Below, piece after piece: positions 9,065-16,142 of a stretch of 22,700 bases of DNA. Position numbers and translations under genes: made by a program. Origin of the DNA: IGN2 sp964639955 (GTDB taxonomy: Bacteria; Bacteroidota; Ignavibacteria; Ignavibacteriales; Ignavibacteriaceae); assembly GCA_964639955.1 (NCBI GenBank), contig CAZXGJ010000058.1:1-22700 (forward strand), written 5' to 3'. Below the pieces are notes generated by a model. It ran no database searches, was not told the DNA's origin, and saw nothing but the letters and a program-made list of their open reading frames with translations. How positions within the stretch are numbered: position 1 is the stretch's first letter; every line of letters begins with the position of its first letter.

Positions 9065-10101
9065 TATAATTTTATGCCTTTTACTGTAACGCCCGAGGCT
9101 GGTGATTTCAGAATTCTTCTGATGAAGGATTTTGACCTGTTTCTATCTTTTGTCACCTTTATTCCGGCATTTTCAAACCATTTGTAAACTTCGGGATAGG
9201 TATGATGAGTTGCAATCGGGGCTGAATACCAATCGAACACATTATGAGTCTTACCTTCAAGCCGTATAAAGCAATTAAACAGACTGAACAGAAGAGGAAA
9301 ACCAAAAGTTAGTTTTCTTGTTTTTGATAAAAATGCTCCAAACTTAGCAAGCTTCGAGGAGAGAGAAAGTAATTTCTCGAGCTCCATCTTAAGAGTTTTT
9401 TTTCTTAGTATTCTGTCAAAGAACTCATAAATAAAGTTCCCTTTTTTATAAACGTGAATGCTTATAATACCATTCCTTTTTAATTTTTTGCAAAGTGAAT
9501 AGAATGCTTTTTCTGCATCTCCTGTATGCATAAGTACACCAATGCTGAAAATCCTGTCGAACAGTTCATCTTTAAAAGGCAGGTTATGTAGATCCCCCTG
9601 AATAATATGCACATTATGTTTATCTTTAAGATTATTATTAGCCACATCAGCACTGCTTATATCTATTCCAATAACTTCTGCTCCAAGCTGCGTTGCCTGG
9701 TAAATGTAACGTCCGTTACCGCAGCCTGCATCAAGCACTAATTTGTCTTTGAATTCCTCATCATTTTCAAATAATGCCTTGGTAAAAAAAGATTCTTTTT
9801 CAATTCGAAGGGTGCGCTCAATATCTTTTTGAGTTCGGTTATCATGCTGCTCGAAACCGTGCTTATTATAATACTGCCACTCGAAGCCGAAATTTTTTTG
9901 AGTATGCTGCTTTATTTCTTTCAGCGGGTCATTACTTTCTACTAATGAGGCAAAGCGCGGAATATCATTTTTTACATCAAACGTCTTATTGCAACTTGCA
10001 CATTCAAGTTTTCCATTAGTAGTATTCGCATGTGATTCTGTAAAAGATAAATTTCCATTGCAGAATGGGCATTGTAAATAAACTAATAATTTATGATTCA
10101 T
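9064..10101 (-). CDS. SAM-dependent methyltransferase with N-terminal zinc ribbon
   Basis: A 345-residue protein. Residues 1-50 form a Trm112-like zinc ribbon with paired cysteines CPFC (C11, C14) and CASC (C34, C37). A class I methyltransferase follows, with motif I LVLDAGCGNGRYIY (residues 121-134), the strand 2 acidic residue in VIGIDIS, and IIQGDLHNLPFKDELFDRIF as the motif II/III stretch. This ribbon-plus-methyltransferase layout is common in bacterial polysaccharide and secondary-metabolite clusters. The C-terminal third is basic and hydrophobic. The gene lies 5 bp after the GT2 gene, and its TAA overlaps the AsnB start. It likely O-methylates a sugar or a lipid-linked intermediate. The exact substrate is unknown. 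Confidence 0.85.
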   Translation of the reverse strand: MNHKLLVYLQCPFCNGNLSFTESHANTTNGKLECASCNKTFDVKNDIPRFASLVESNDPLKEIKQHTQKNFGFEWQYYNKHGFEQHDNRTQKDIERTLRIEKESFFTKALFENDEEFKDKLVLDAGCGNGRYIYQATQLGAEVIGIDISSADVANNNLKDKHNVHIIQGDLHNLPFKDELFDRIFSIGVLMHTGDAEKAFYSLCKKLKRNGIISIHVYKKGNFIYEFFDRILRKKTLKMELEKLLSLSSKLAKFGAFLSKTRKLTFGFPLLFSLFNCFIRLEGKTHNVFDWYSAPIATHHTYPEVYKWFENAGIKVTKDRNRSKSFIRRILKSPASGVTVKGIKL

Positions 10102-10106
10102 AGATG

Positions 10107-11126
10107 CTAATTGGTAATTTTGAAAGTTGCATCCGGATAATTGTAAATCCTTAATTTATTTTTCAATCTATAAAGATATGATAAGAATGACCAACTAATT
10201 TTATTCATCGAAAACAAATACAGTAGTGTATACATAAAAAATTTATAAAAATTTTTAAACGGAAAATCATTCAAAATTTCATGAATAGCTTTTCTACTCA
10301 TATGACATACCGAATGAAGTAAACCAAATTTTATGTCTCTTTTCCTCATTCTATAAAAAAATATTTTCTTTGTTTTTTCGGAAACATAATAGTTTCCTAT
10401 AAAGAATTTTTTCATTGCTTCAGTTTCTGTATGTAATTTAAGTGCTTTTGCAAAATCTAATGGTTTTGACATAGTATTTTGCCCATGCCTGTATACTGCT
10501 GTTGCCTCATCTATATATCCAACTTTCTTTTCGCTACTGATATATAACCATAAAGGATAATCACCTGCCGGCCATACTAAGAGTTTATTTCTTAATGAAT
10601 TAATTGCTTCTTTCAGAATATCAGTTCTTAAAAGTACTGTCGCTGTTACTATGTAACTATATAGCAAAAGCGATTCAAAAATATAACCGGAAAGCTGGGC
10701 TTTGTAATTTTTTTTATAAACACTATGTTGAATTTTATTTTTTACCTGATACAATCTGTCATAATTAGTATGCACTAGTCCGATATCCGGGTTTGCTTCC
10801 ATTATATCCACTTGCTTCTGGAGCTTGTATGGGTCTATCCAGTAGTCGTCGCCTTCAAGTAATGCAATATATTTACCGCTACAAGCTTTAAGTGTATCTA
10901 TAAAGTTTGGTATCATCCCTACATTTTTTTCCTGCAGAAGTAATTTAATTTTATCGGGATACTTCGCTTTATATTCTAAAACTATTTTTCTGGTTTTATC
11001 AGTAGAGCAATCTTCTCCTATTACTATTTCATAATCGAAGTCTGTTTTTTGTATGAGAGCACTTTTAATTGCCTGAGCTATGTATTTTTCTTGGTTATAT
11101 GTAATGATTAAAACACTCAGTGTCAT
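10107..11126 (-). CDS. Glycosyltransferase family 2
   Basis: A 339-residue GT-A fold enzyme. The N-terminus LSVLIITYNQEKYIAQAI (residues 3-20) is the classic GT2 opening. EDCSTDKT (38-45) supplies the first nucleotide-binding Asp. ALLEGDDYWIDP (88-99) holds the DxD-type metal site, and the acceptor region includes HTNYDRLY (119-126). An AYIDEAT-like segment, reading VGYIDEATAVYRHG, gives the usual late motif. The last 80 residues are basic and hydrophobic and probably membrane-associating. Its ATG directly abuts the TAA of the acyltransferase gene, so the two are translationally linked. Donor sugar and linkage cannot be inferred. The coding sequence is AT-rich relative to the flanking AsnB and aminotransferase genes. 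Confidence 0.92.
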   Translation of the reverse strand: MTLSVLIITYNQEKYIAQAIKSALIQKTDFDYEIVIGEDCSTDKTRKIVLEYKAKYPDKIKLLLQEKNVGMIPNFIDTLKACSGKYIALLEGDDYWIDPYKLQKQVDIMEANPDIGLVHTNYDRLYQVKNKIQHSVYKKNYKAQLSGYIFESLLLYSYIVTATVLLRTDILKEAINSLRNKLLVWPAGDYPLWLYISSEKKVGYIDEATAVYRHGQNTMSKPLDFAKALKLHTETEAMKKFFIGNYYVSEKTKKIFFYRMRKRDIKFGLLHSVCHMSRKAIHEILNDFPFKNFYKFFMYTLLYLFSMNKISWSFLSYLYRLKNKLRIYNYPDATFKITN

Positions 11127-11696
11127 TTATTGGTCACTTTTTATTATATATTCTTTTTCAAGCTCAAGACATTTAGAATTCCTAGCCTTTAATTTTTTAG
11201 CTGGAATTCCACTATAAATACTGAAAGGTTCAACATATTTATTGACTAATGAGTGTGCACCTACAGCGCTGCATAAGCCAATCTCTACGCCTGGTAGCAC
11301 TATACAGCCAGATCCTATTATAACATGTTTCCTTATGATTATAGGTTTAGAAAAAACATTTGTATATTCCTTTGGAATAGTTGGACCAGTTAGAAAATTT
11401 CCAGAGAAATCATCGGTACTCGAATAAATAGAGCTATGTGATGAAATTCCTGCAAAATCTTCAATAACAATTTTCTCCGCTCCAATTATTGAATTATGAC
11501 AAGCAATGTGCACGTTTCGACCGATCAGTATTCCACCTTCGCCTGAAGATATTATTGTAAAGTCATCTATACGCGAATAGTCTCCTATTGATATTTTTTG
11601 AGGATTATATATTGACGCTTTATCGGAGATTTTAACCTGTTTCCCAAGTTTTTGGAATCCTATTTCCTTAAGCTCTGCATCTGTTAAAAATGCCAT
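11127..11696 (-). CDS. Left-handed beta-helix (hexapeptide repeat) acyltransferase
   Basis: A 189-residue acyltransferase built of hexapeptide repeats. Turns such as ISIGDYSRID, ILIGRNVHIA, IVIEDFAGIS, VIIGSGCIVLPGVEIG and CSAVGAHSLV follow the [LIV]-G-x4 pattern. HSSIYSSTDDFSG and SIYSGIPAKKLK are typical of the WcaF/maltose-acetyltransferase-like group, whose catalytic His usually lies in the helix-flanking loop. It would transfer an acetyl or other acyl group from CoA to a sugar hydroxyl or amine. It lies directly after the DegT aminotransferase (12-bp gap with a good ribosome-binding sequence), so N-acylation of the amino sugar made by that enzyme is the simplest hypothesis. O-acetylation is equally possible. 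Confidence 0.85.
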   Translation of the reverse strand: MAFLTDAELKEIGFQKLGKQVKISDKASIYNPQKISIGDYSRIDDFTIISSGEGGILIGRNVHIACHNSIIGAEKIVIEDFAGISSHSSIYSSTDDFSGNFLTGPTIPKEYTNVFSKPIIIRKHVIIGSGCIVLPGVEIGLCSAVGAHSLVNKYVEPFSIYSGIPAKKLKARNSKCLELEKEYIIKSDQ

Positions 11697-11705
11697 AATT
11701 AAAGA

Positions 11706-11710
11706 CCTCT
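11706..11710 (-). promoter_or_regulatory. Shine-Dalgarno for the acyltransferase gene
   Basis: On the minus strand AGAGG lies 9 bases before the ATG at 11696 and overlaps the last base region of the upstream TAG stop. It is one of the few clear ribosome-binding sequences in the window, and it supports the chosen start. Confidence 0.5.
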
Positions 11711-12836
11711 AAATCAGATTTAAATTGTGAATTTTCTCAAAGATAAAATCTACTTTCTGTATTTCTAAATCTCCATAGATAGGTAAACATAAAATCCTAT
11801 TAGCAATATTGTTTGAAACGGGAAGATTTTCTTTTGAAGCTGAAGGCAATGTTCTATAAGCCTGTAAATTACTTATCAAAGGATAAAAATATCTCCGTGC
11901 ATAGATATTATGTTTCCTCAACTCATTGTAAACTTCTTCGCGGCTTGCACCAAATTCTTTTTCATCAATTAAAACAGGGAAGTAAGCGTAGTTATAATCA
12001 TAACCTTCAAAGCTGTCGAAAAATTTTATTCCTTTAACATTTTTAAGCAAATTAAAATAAGTTTCAGCAGCTTTCTTTCTGCCGGCTATTTCTTTTTCAA
12101 CAATCTCAAGGTTCAGCAATCCTATTGCTGCCTGAAACTCGGTCATCTTGCCGTTAATACCGGGCGCTATCACTGTAATTTCATCGGCGAATCCAAAATT
12201 CCGTAGATAGTAAATTCTTTTTTTAAGCTTTTCATCTTTCGTAATAATTGCACCGCCTTCGAAAGTTGTGAAAAGCTTTGTACCGTGAAAGCTGAGCACG
12301 GACATATCGCCTTCGAGAAGTAAATTTTTGTTATCCATTTTTACGCCAAAGGCGTGAGCAGCATCGTATATTACTTTCAAGCCGTATTTATCAGCAACAG
12401 CCTGTATCTTTTCAGTTTCACATGGATGCCCGTAAACATGCACAGGCATTATTGCGGTGGTTCTGGGTGTTATTAAAGCTTCAATTTTATCAGGATCAAG
12501 GTTGCATGTATTTTCGTCAATATCGCAAAATACGGGAGTAATACCGTTCCATTTAAGTGCGTGTGTTGTTGCTACAAAGCTGAACGGTGTGGTAATAACT
12601 TCGCCGGCAATTCTTAATGCCTGCAGACCTACAACCAGGGCAAGTGTGCCGTTAGTAAATAAGTTTATATGTTCAACTTCAAGATATTCAGCAAGTGCTT
12701 TTTCGAATTTCTGATGGAAAGGTCCGTCGTTCGTTAATATCCGGGATTTCCAGATCTCTTCAAGGTACGGCTGCAATTTATCAAGCGGAGGAAGAGCAGG
12801 ACGGGTAACATATATTGGCTCTGGTTTTTTAGTCAT
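11709..12836 (-). CDS. DegT/DnrJ/EryC1/StrS-family sugar aminotransferase
   Basis: A 375-residue PLP-dependent aminotransferase that would convert a nucleotide-linked keto-deoxysugar to an amino sugar, usually with glutamate as donor. Diagnostic segments are LFTNGTLAL (residues 59-67), TPFSFVATTHAL (83-94), PVFCDIDENTCNLDP (101-115), VIYDAAHAFG (155-164, with D158 facing the PLP pyridine nitrogen) and SFHGTKLFTTFEGGAI (182-197, with K187 the Schiff-base lysine). The FHxTKxFxTFEGGA form is common in the VioA/FdtB branch, which acts on dTDP-4-keto-6-deoxy or 3-keto sugars. No partner 4,6-dehydratase or ketoisomerase is visible here, so the nucleotide and position are undecided. It follows the flippase gene by 8 bp. 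Confidence 0.92.
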   Translation of the reverse strand: MTKKPEPIYVTRPALPPLDKLQPYLEEIWKSRILTNDGPFHQKFEKALAEYLEVEHINLFTNGTLALVVGLQALRIAGEVITTPFSFVATTHALKWNGITPVFCDIDENTCNLDPDKIEALITPRTTAIMPVHVYGHPCETEKIQAVADKYGLKVIYDAAHAFGVKMDNKNLLLEGDMSVLSFHGTKLFTTFEGGAIITKDEKLKKRIYYLRNFGFADEITVIAPGINGKMTEFQAAIGLLNLEIVEKEIAGRKKAAETYFNLLKNVKGIKFFDSFEGYDYNYAYFPVLIDEKEFGASREEVYNELRKHNIYARRYFYPLISNLQAYRTLPSASKENLPVSNNIANRILCLPIYGDLEIQKVDFIFEKIHNLNLI

Positions 12837-12844
12837 ATTAAAAA

Positions 12845-14296
12845 TTATTTATGAAATTTATTTAAGAATGTTTTTTTTACTTCCAAATACGATTCCAGTT
12901 TAATTAATTCAGCAAAAATAATGATTAATATTAATCCTAAAATAAACTGGGATACAAGTAATGTTACTGTACCCGGGGTAAAAATAAAATTAAGGGAATA
13001 AACAGTTACTCCCATGATCAGGGCTAAAAGAAAATAAACGGATATATCGCCAAGCTGTTCTTTCATACTATATTTTATTAATTCACCGGACCAGTAGCTG
13101 TTTAAAAAGTAAGCGAACACAGAAAAGATAACCATCCCAATCAGCATTGCCATAATACCCCAGTATATACCTGTTAGAACAACCGGAACTAAAAGAACTC
13201 TCTTTATAATCTCTAATTTAAGAAATAAGTCTGATCTTCCCTTAACTTTCAGCATACTCAAATTAATTGAATGGAGCGGATAGAGCATACCTCCAAAACA
13301 CAGTAATTGCAGATAAGGAATTGCAGGCCTCCATTTTTCGCCGATGAGTACAATAATTAAGGACTCAGAAGCAGCGGACATAGCTATCATTATTGTAAAT
13401 GAAAAGAAGACAGTAGTTTTAATAAGTTTTTTATAACTGTTTTTCAGACGTCTTTCATCATCCTGGATAGTTGCAAGCACCGGGAAGCTAACTCTGTTCA
13501 GTACAGCAGTAAGATTTTTGGAGGGAAGATTATTAAATGATTCGGCTTTTGTATAATAACCCAAATCAGCAGCGGAGAAAAATTTTCCAATTACCAGGTA
13601 ATAAATATTTTCATAAACCCGCACGATCAATCCTGACAATAAAAGCTTTGAGCCATAACTAAACATTTCCTTCAATGACTGCTTATTAAATGTGAATGAA
13701 GGATACCAGTTGTTCCAGTACCAAAACAGCGCAGAGCTGATGACACTCTGAGTAACAGATTTCCAGACAAGACTCCAGACACCATGTCCCGTATAAGCCA
13801 TAAAAACTGCTATCAGACCGGACGAAGTATTTGAAATGACTGAAACTTTGGTTTGAAGTTTAAAATCCAGCCGCTTGGTTCTGATTGTAATTTGAATTTG
13901 TGAAAGACCATTAATTAAAAGATTTATACCAAGAACTTTAATGATATCGGTAAGCTCCGGCTGATTGTAAAAATTGCTGATCAGCGGTGCAGAAATAAAA
14001 AGGATGATATAGATTACCAGACTTACAGAAAGGTTAAACAGAAACACGGTGGAATAGTCTTCATCGGTGCATTCTTTTTTTTGTATTAATGCCTGGCTGA
14101 AGCCGCTATCAACAAATGCCTGCGAAATTGCAAGCACAACCATAATCATTCCTATTAAGCCGAAATCAGCAGGCAGCAGCAACCGGGCGAGTATTATTCC
14201 GATGATGAAATTAATACCCTGATGGAAAAAGTTATCGATGAAAGACCATTTAAAAGCGGAAAAGGTTTTTTGTCTTAGGTTATCTGAGTCAGGCAA
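12845..14296 (-). CDS. Wzx-type polysaccharide flippase (MOP superfamily)
   Basis: A 483-residue polytopic membrane protein of the Polysacc_synt/WzxC group, which would flip lipid-linked repeat units across the inner membrane. The N-terminal segment has the family features WSFIDNFFHQGINFIIG (residues about 13-29) and ARLLLPADFGLIGM, followed by repeated hydrophobic helices over the full length, roughly 12-14. The loop with TIRTKRLDFKLQTKV and the central FSAADLGYYTKAES segment are typical of WzxC-like exporters. The start is TTG at 14296; an in-frame stop lies upstream and no ATG occurs in the next 30-odd codons. It is the first gene of the minus-strand train, so the operon promoter should lie in the 477-bp spacer upstream. 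Confidence 0.92.
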   Translation of the reverse strand: MPDSDNLRQKTFSAFKWSFIDNFFHQGINFIIGIILARLLLPADFGLIGMIMVVLAISQAFVDSGFSQALIQKKECTDEDYSTVFLFNLSVSLVIYIILFISAPLISNFYNQPELTDIIKVLGINLLINGLSQIQITIRTKRLDFKLQTKVSVISNTSSGLIAVFMAYTGHGVWSLVWKSVTQSVISSALFWYWNNWYPSFTFNKQSLKEMFSYGSKLLLSGLIVRVYENIYYLVIGKFFSAADLGYYTKAESFNNLPSKNLTAVLNRVSFPVLATIQDDERRLKNSYKKLIKTTVFFSFTIMIAMSAASESLIIVLIGEKWRPAIPYLQLLCFGGMLYPLHSINLSMLKVKGRSDLFLKLEIIKRVLLVPVVLTGIYWGIMAMLIGMVIFSVFAYFLNSYWSGELIKYSMKEQLGDISVYFLLALIMGVTVYSLNFIFTPGTVTLLVSQFILGLILIIIFAELIKLESYLEVKKTFLNKFHK

Positions 14297-14381
14297 TTTA
14301 ATCAGTTGTAAGTTAATATCATTAATTACTAATCAACACTCAAAAATTACAAATTTTGCAGCACTTCTACCTTATACCGGT

Positions 14382-14408
14382 GGGGGAAGTTGGGGGTGGT
14401 GGGTGGGG
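14382..14408 (+). other. Putative G-quadruplex motif
   Basis: Four G-tracts of 5, 5, 3 and 4 bases are separated by AAGTT, TGGT and T, fitting the G3+N1-7 pattern on the plus strand. It lies about 85-110 bp upstream of the flippase start; for that gene the G-rich strand is the template. Whether it folds is untested. Confidence 0.5.
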
Positions 14409-14416
14409 AGTTGAAG

Positions 14417-14456
14417 GTCAGTGGTCATTGGTCAATTGTCATTAGTCAATGGTCAT
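14417..14456. repeat. Heptamer tandem array 1
   Basis: Five full units and a partial one, in strict 7-bp phase: GTCAGTG, GTCATTG, GTCAATT, GTCATTA, GTCAATG, then GTCAT. The constant part is GTCA. The same unit recurs at 14608-14655. Confidence 0.75.
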
Positions 14457-14607
14457 CCGGCTACGTCCTGCGGACTATGCCGTGATAAATTGGTTTATAA
14501 CGGCGAAGCATCCGGCGAAGCTGTATCATTTCTCATTGGGAGATTACAAAATTTTTAAATTACAAAATTGCAAGATTGCGGACTGTAGACTTAAGAGTGG
14601 ATTGGTA

Positions 14608-14655
14608 GTCGGTGGTCATTAGTCAATGGTCATTAGTCATTAGTCATTAGTCATT
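14608..14655. repeat. Heptamer tandem array 2
   Basis: Six full units and a partial one, in 7-bp phase: GTCGGTG, GTCATTA, GTCAATG, then GTCATTA three times, ending in GTCATT. The order resembles array 1 (G-rich unit first, GTCAATG within), so the two arrays are probably related by duplication. Confidence 0.75.
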
Positions 14656-14773
14656 TGAGAATTTAAGCCGATAAATTAAATGACAAATCGTCTACACAAA
14701 ATTTAATTTTCAGATTTAGTTAAAAACCGCAATTCAATTATATCATAATTTTCTTGCAGTAATTAAAACTATA

Positions 14774-15928
14774 TTAAAGCGATGATCCTACTTTAATCCT
14801 CATATTCATAAATAAAGCAGAAAAGCCCAGACTGCCGTTGTCGAGTGTAGTAAGAATAAAACTGGGTCCGATAGCAATGGAGCTGAAAGCCCAGTAATCA
14901 AATATTTTTTGTACGCTTATATCGCAGGCGTACGAGGGCTGGCGGTGTTTACTGCTGACCATAGCATCGAAACGGAAATCGAATACGCTTCCGGCAAGAG
15001 CATGCTCGCGCCCCTGGTAGCCAATGTGCCATTCATCAAGGTACTGTGCAACATAGAATTTACCTCTTGTAGAGCCAAGCACTTTAACCGGGTAACGTGT
15101 TTCCCAATTTATGTATGAACCATCAAGAAGATAGGGTCCATATTTAACGGAACTATCGGGATTGAGAACAAGGTTGTCTTTAGTATACCTGCGGATTTGT
15201 GAACTGGTAAGTTCGGTGGTTACATCGGTGAAGCCTACTTCTAAAAAGTTACCGAAAGGAATGACATAAGCAACCTGGAATCCTTCCGAAACATAAAGGT
15301 TGTTATGATTCTGAGAATTTTTAAGCTCTACCATAGCATCAACACCTCTGAAGATACCGCCGCGGAAACCAAGTATATGAAAGTTTGCTTCAACAAAATT
15401 TGTTTCGAGTGCACCCGAGTATGGTGTGCCAAGCCCGACAGAAATACCAACGTCTTTTTTTAACGGGATACCGAAACGTTCACCGCCCATAACCTGAACG
15501 TAAGGATTTATATAGCCCATAGAAGGCGAAATCTGGAATACTGAAGGAGGAACGAGAATTTTTTCAAACCTTAGCTTATTTAAAACTCTTGTGTATAAGC
15601 TGCCGAAGTTAATAGTTTCCTCAAGATTAATTTTGAAGGGATAGGTTGTTACCCTAGCACGGGTCTCCGGTTTAAGGGCGAGAAACGGGTAGAGGGCACC
15701 TTTTACAGATATAGTAGAGTTATTCGGATCGCGGATATCAACAACTATTTCAGCTTTAGGATCGGGAGGATCGATGAAAAGCTCCTGCTGAATATGAATA
15801 AAAAGACTGTCGTCAAGAGGTTCCATCTGAAAATAGAGAACCGGTTCTTCATCTTCCTGTGCAATAATATTTTCAGAAACAGCAATTGCTAAAAGTGAAA
15901 TAAGTATTAAACAGATAAAAGTTTTCAT
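14774..15928 (-). CDS. Secreted, probably outer-membrane protein of unknown family
   Basis: A 384-residue protein with a clear Sec signal peptide (MKTFICLILISLLAIAVSEN, cleavage probably just after IIAQ at about residue 24). Mature residues 30-115 look like a separate beta-rich domain. From about 130 on, short alternating hydrophobic/aromatic strands with Gly turns (for example VGISVGLGTPYSG, FRGGIFRGVDAMVELK, FLEVGFTDV, FSSIAIGPSFIL, FSALFMNMRIKVG) suggest an outer-membrane beta-barrel. I do not recognise a named family. The ATG start is supported by AAGGAAG just upstream. It sits on the same strand between the epimerase (214-bp gap) and the flippase operon, so a role in glycan export or surface attachment is possible but unproven. 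Confidence 0.7.
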   Translation of the reverse strand: MKTFICLILISLLAIAVSENIIAQEDEEPVLYFQMEPLDDSLFIHIQQELFIDPPDPKAEIVVDIRDPNNSTISVKGALYPFLALKPETRARVTTYPFKINLEETINFGSLYTRVLNKLRFEKILVPPSVFQISPSMGYINPYVQVMGGERFGIPLKKDVGISVGLGTPYSGALETNFVEANFHILGFRGGIFRGVDAMVELKNSQNHNNLYVSEGFQVAYVIPFGNFLEVGFTDVTTELTSSQIRRYTKDNLVLNPDSSVKYGPYLLDGSYINWETRYPVKVLGSTRGKFYVAQYLDEWHIGYQGREHALAGSVFDFRFDAMVSSKHRQPSYACDISVQKIFDYWAFSSIAIGPSFILTTLDNGSLGFSALFMNMRIKVGSSL

Positions 15929-16142
15929 AGTTCTTCCTTACGGGCTTATTAAAATCAGCAGGTATTATTTAACGAGTTTGATGCCAAAAGTTTTTTAATT
16001 TGAGGCTGAAAAAAACAACCGACACGAGTGCCAAAGATAGAATGTTTAGCTTATAAGTCAAAATTACTTATAAAAATTGTAAATAGTTACCTAAAGCGAA
16101 GTCAGGGTTGTTAATTTGTAATCGGTAATTAATAAAAAGTAA
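15929..16142. other. Intergenic spacer upstream of the secreted-protein gene
   Basis: This 214-bp AT-rich gap shows no coding potential. At its left end it carries the ribosome-binding sequence of the downstream gene. The promoter for that gene should be here, but no hexamer pair stands out. No terminator hairpin for the epimerase gene was found. Confidence 0.5.
15933..15939 (-). promoter_or_regulatory. Shine-Dalgarno for the secreted-protein gene
   Basis: On the minus strand AAGGAAG lies 4 bases before the ATG at 15928, supporting that start and the signal peptide that follows it. Confidence 0.55.

Larger units (their letters stand above)
14297..14773. other. Long intergenic spacer with G-rich motif, hairpin and two heptamer arrays
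   Basis: No credible gene is visible in this 477-bp stretch. From left to right it holds a G4-type motif (14382-14408), a first array of 7-bp units (14417-14456), an imperfect GC-rich hairpin (14458-14482), a direct repeat CGGCGAAGC at 14501-14509 and 14513-14521, a short AT-rich part, and a second heptamer array (14608-14655). It must contain the promoter for the flippase operon and the 3' end of the secreted-protein transcript, but neither a clear promoter nor a terminator with a T-run was recognised. Confidence 0.7.

Noticed and set aside
14417..14655. Possible CRISPR array
   Set aside because: Units are 7 bp and contiguous, with no spacers of 25-40 bp and no cas genes nearby.
14909..15118. 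Plus-strand frame inside the secreted-protein gene
   Set aside because: It is antisense to a gene with a signal peptide and a good ribosome-binding site; no independent support.
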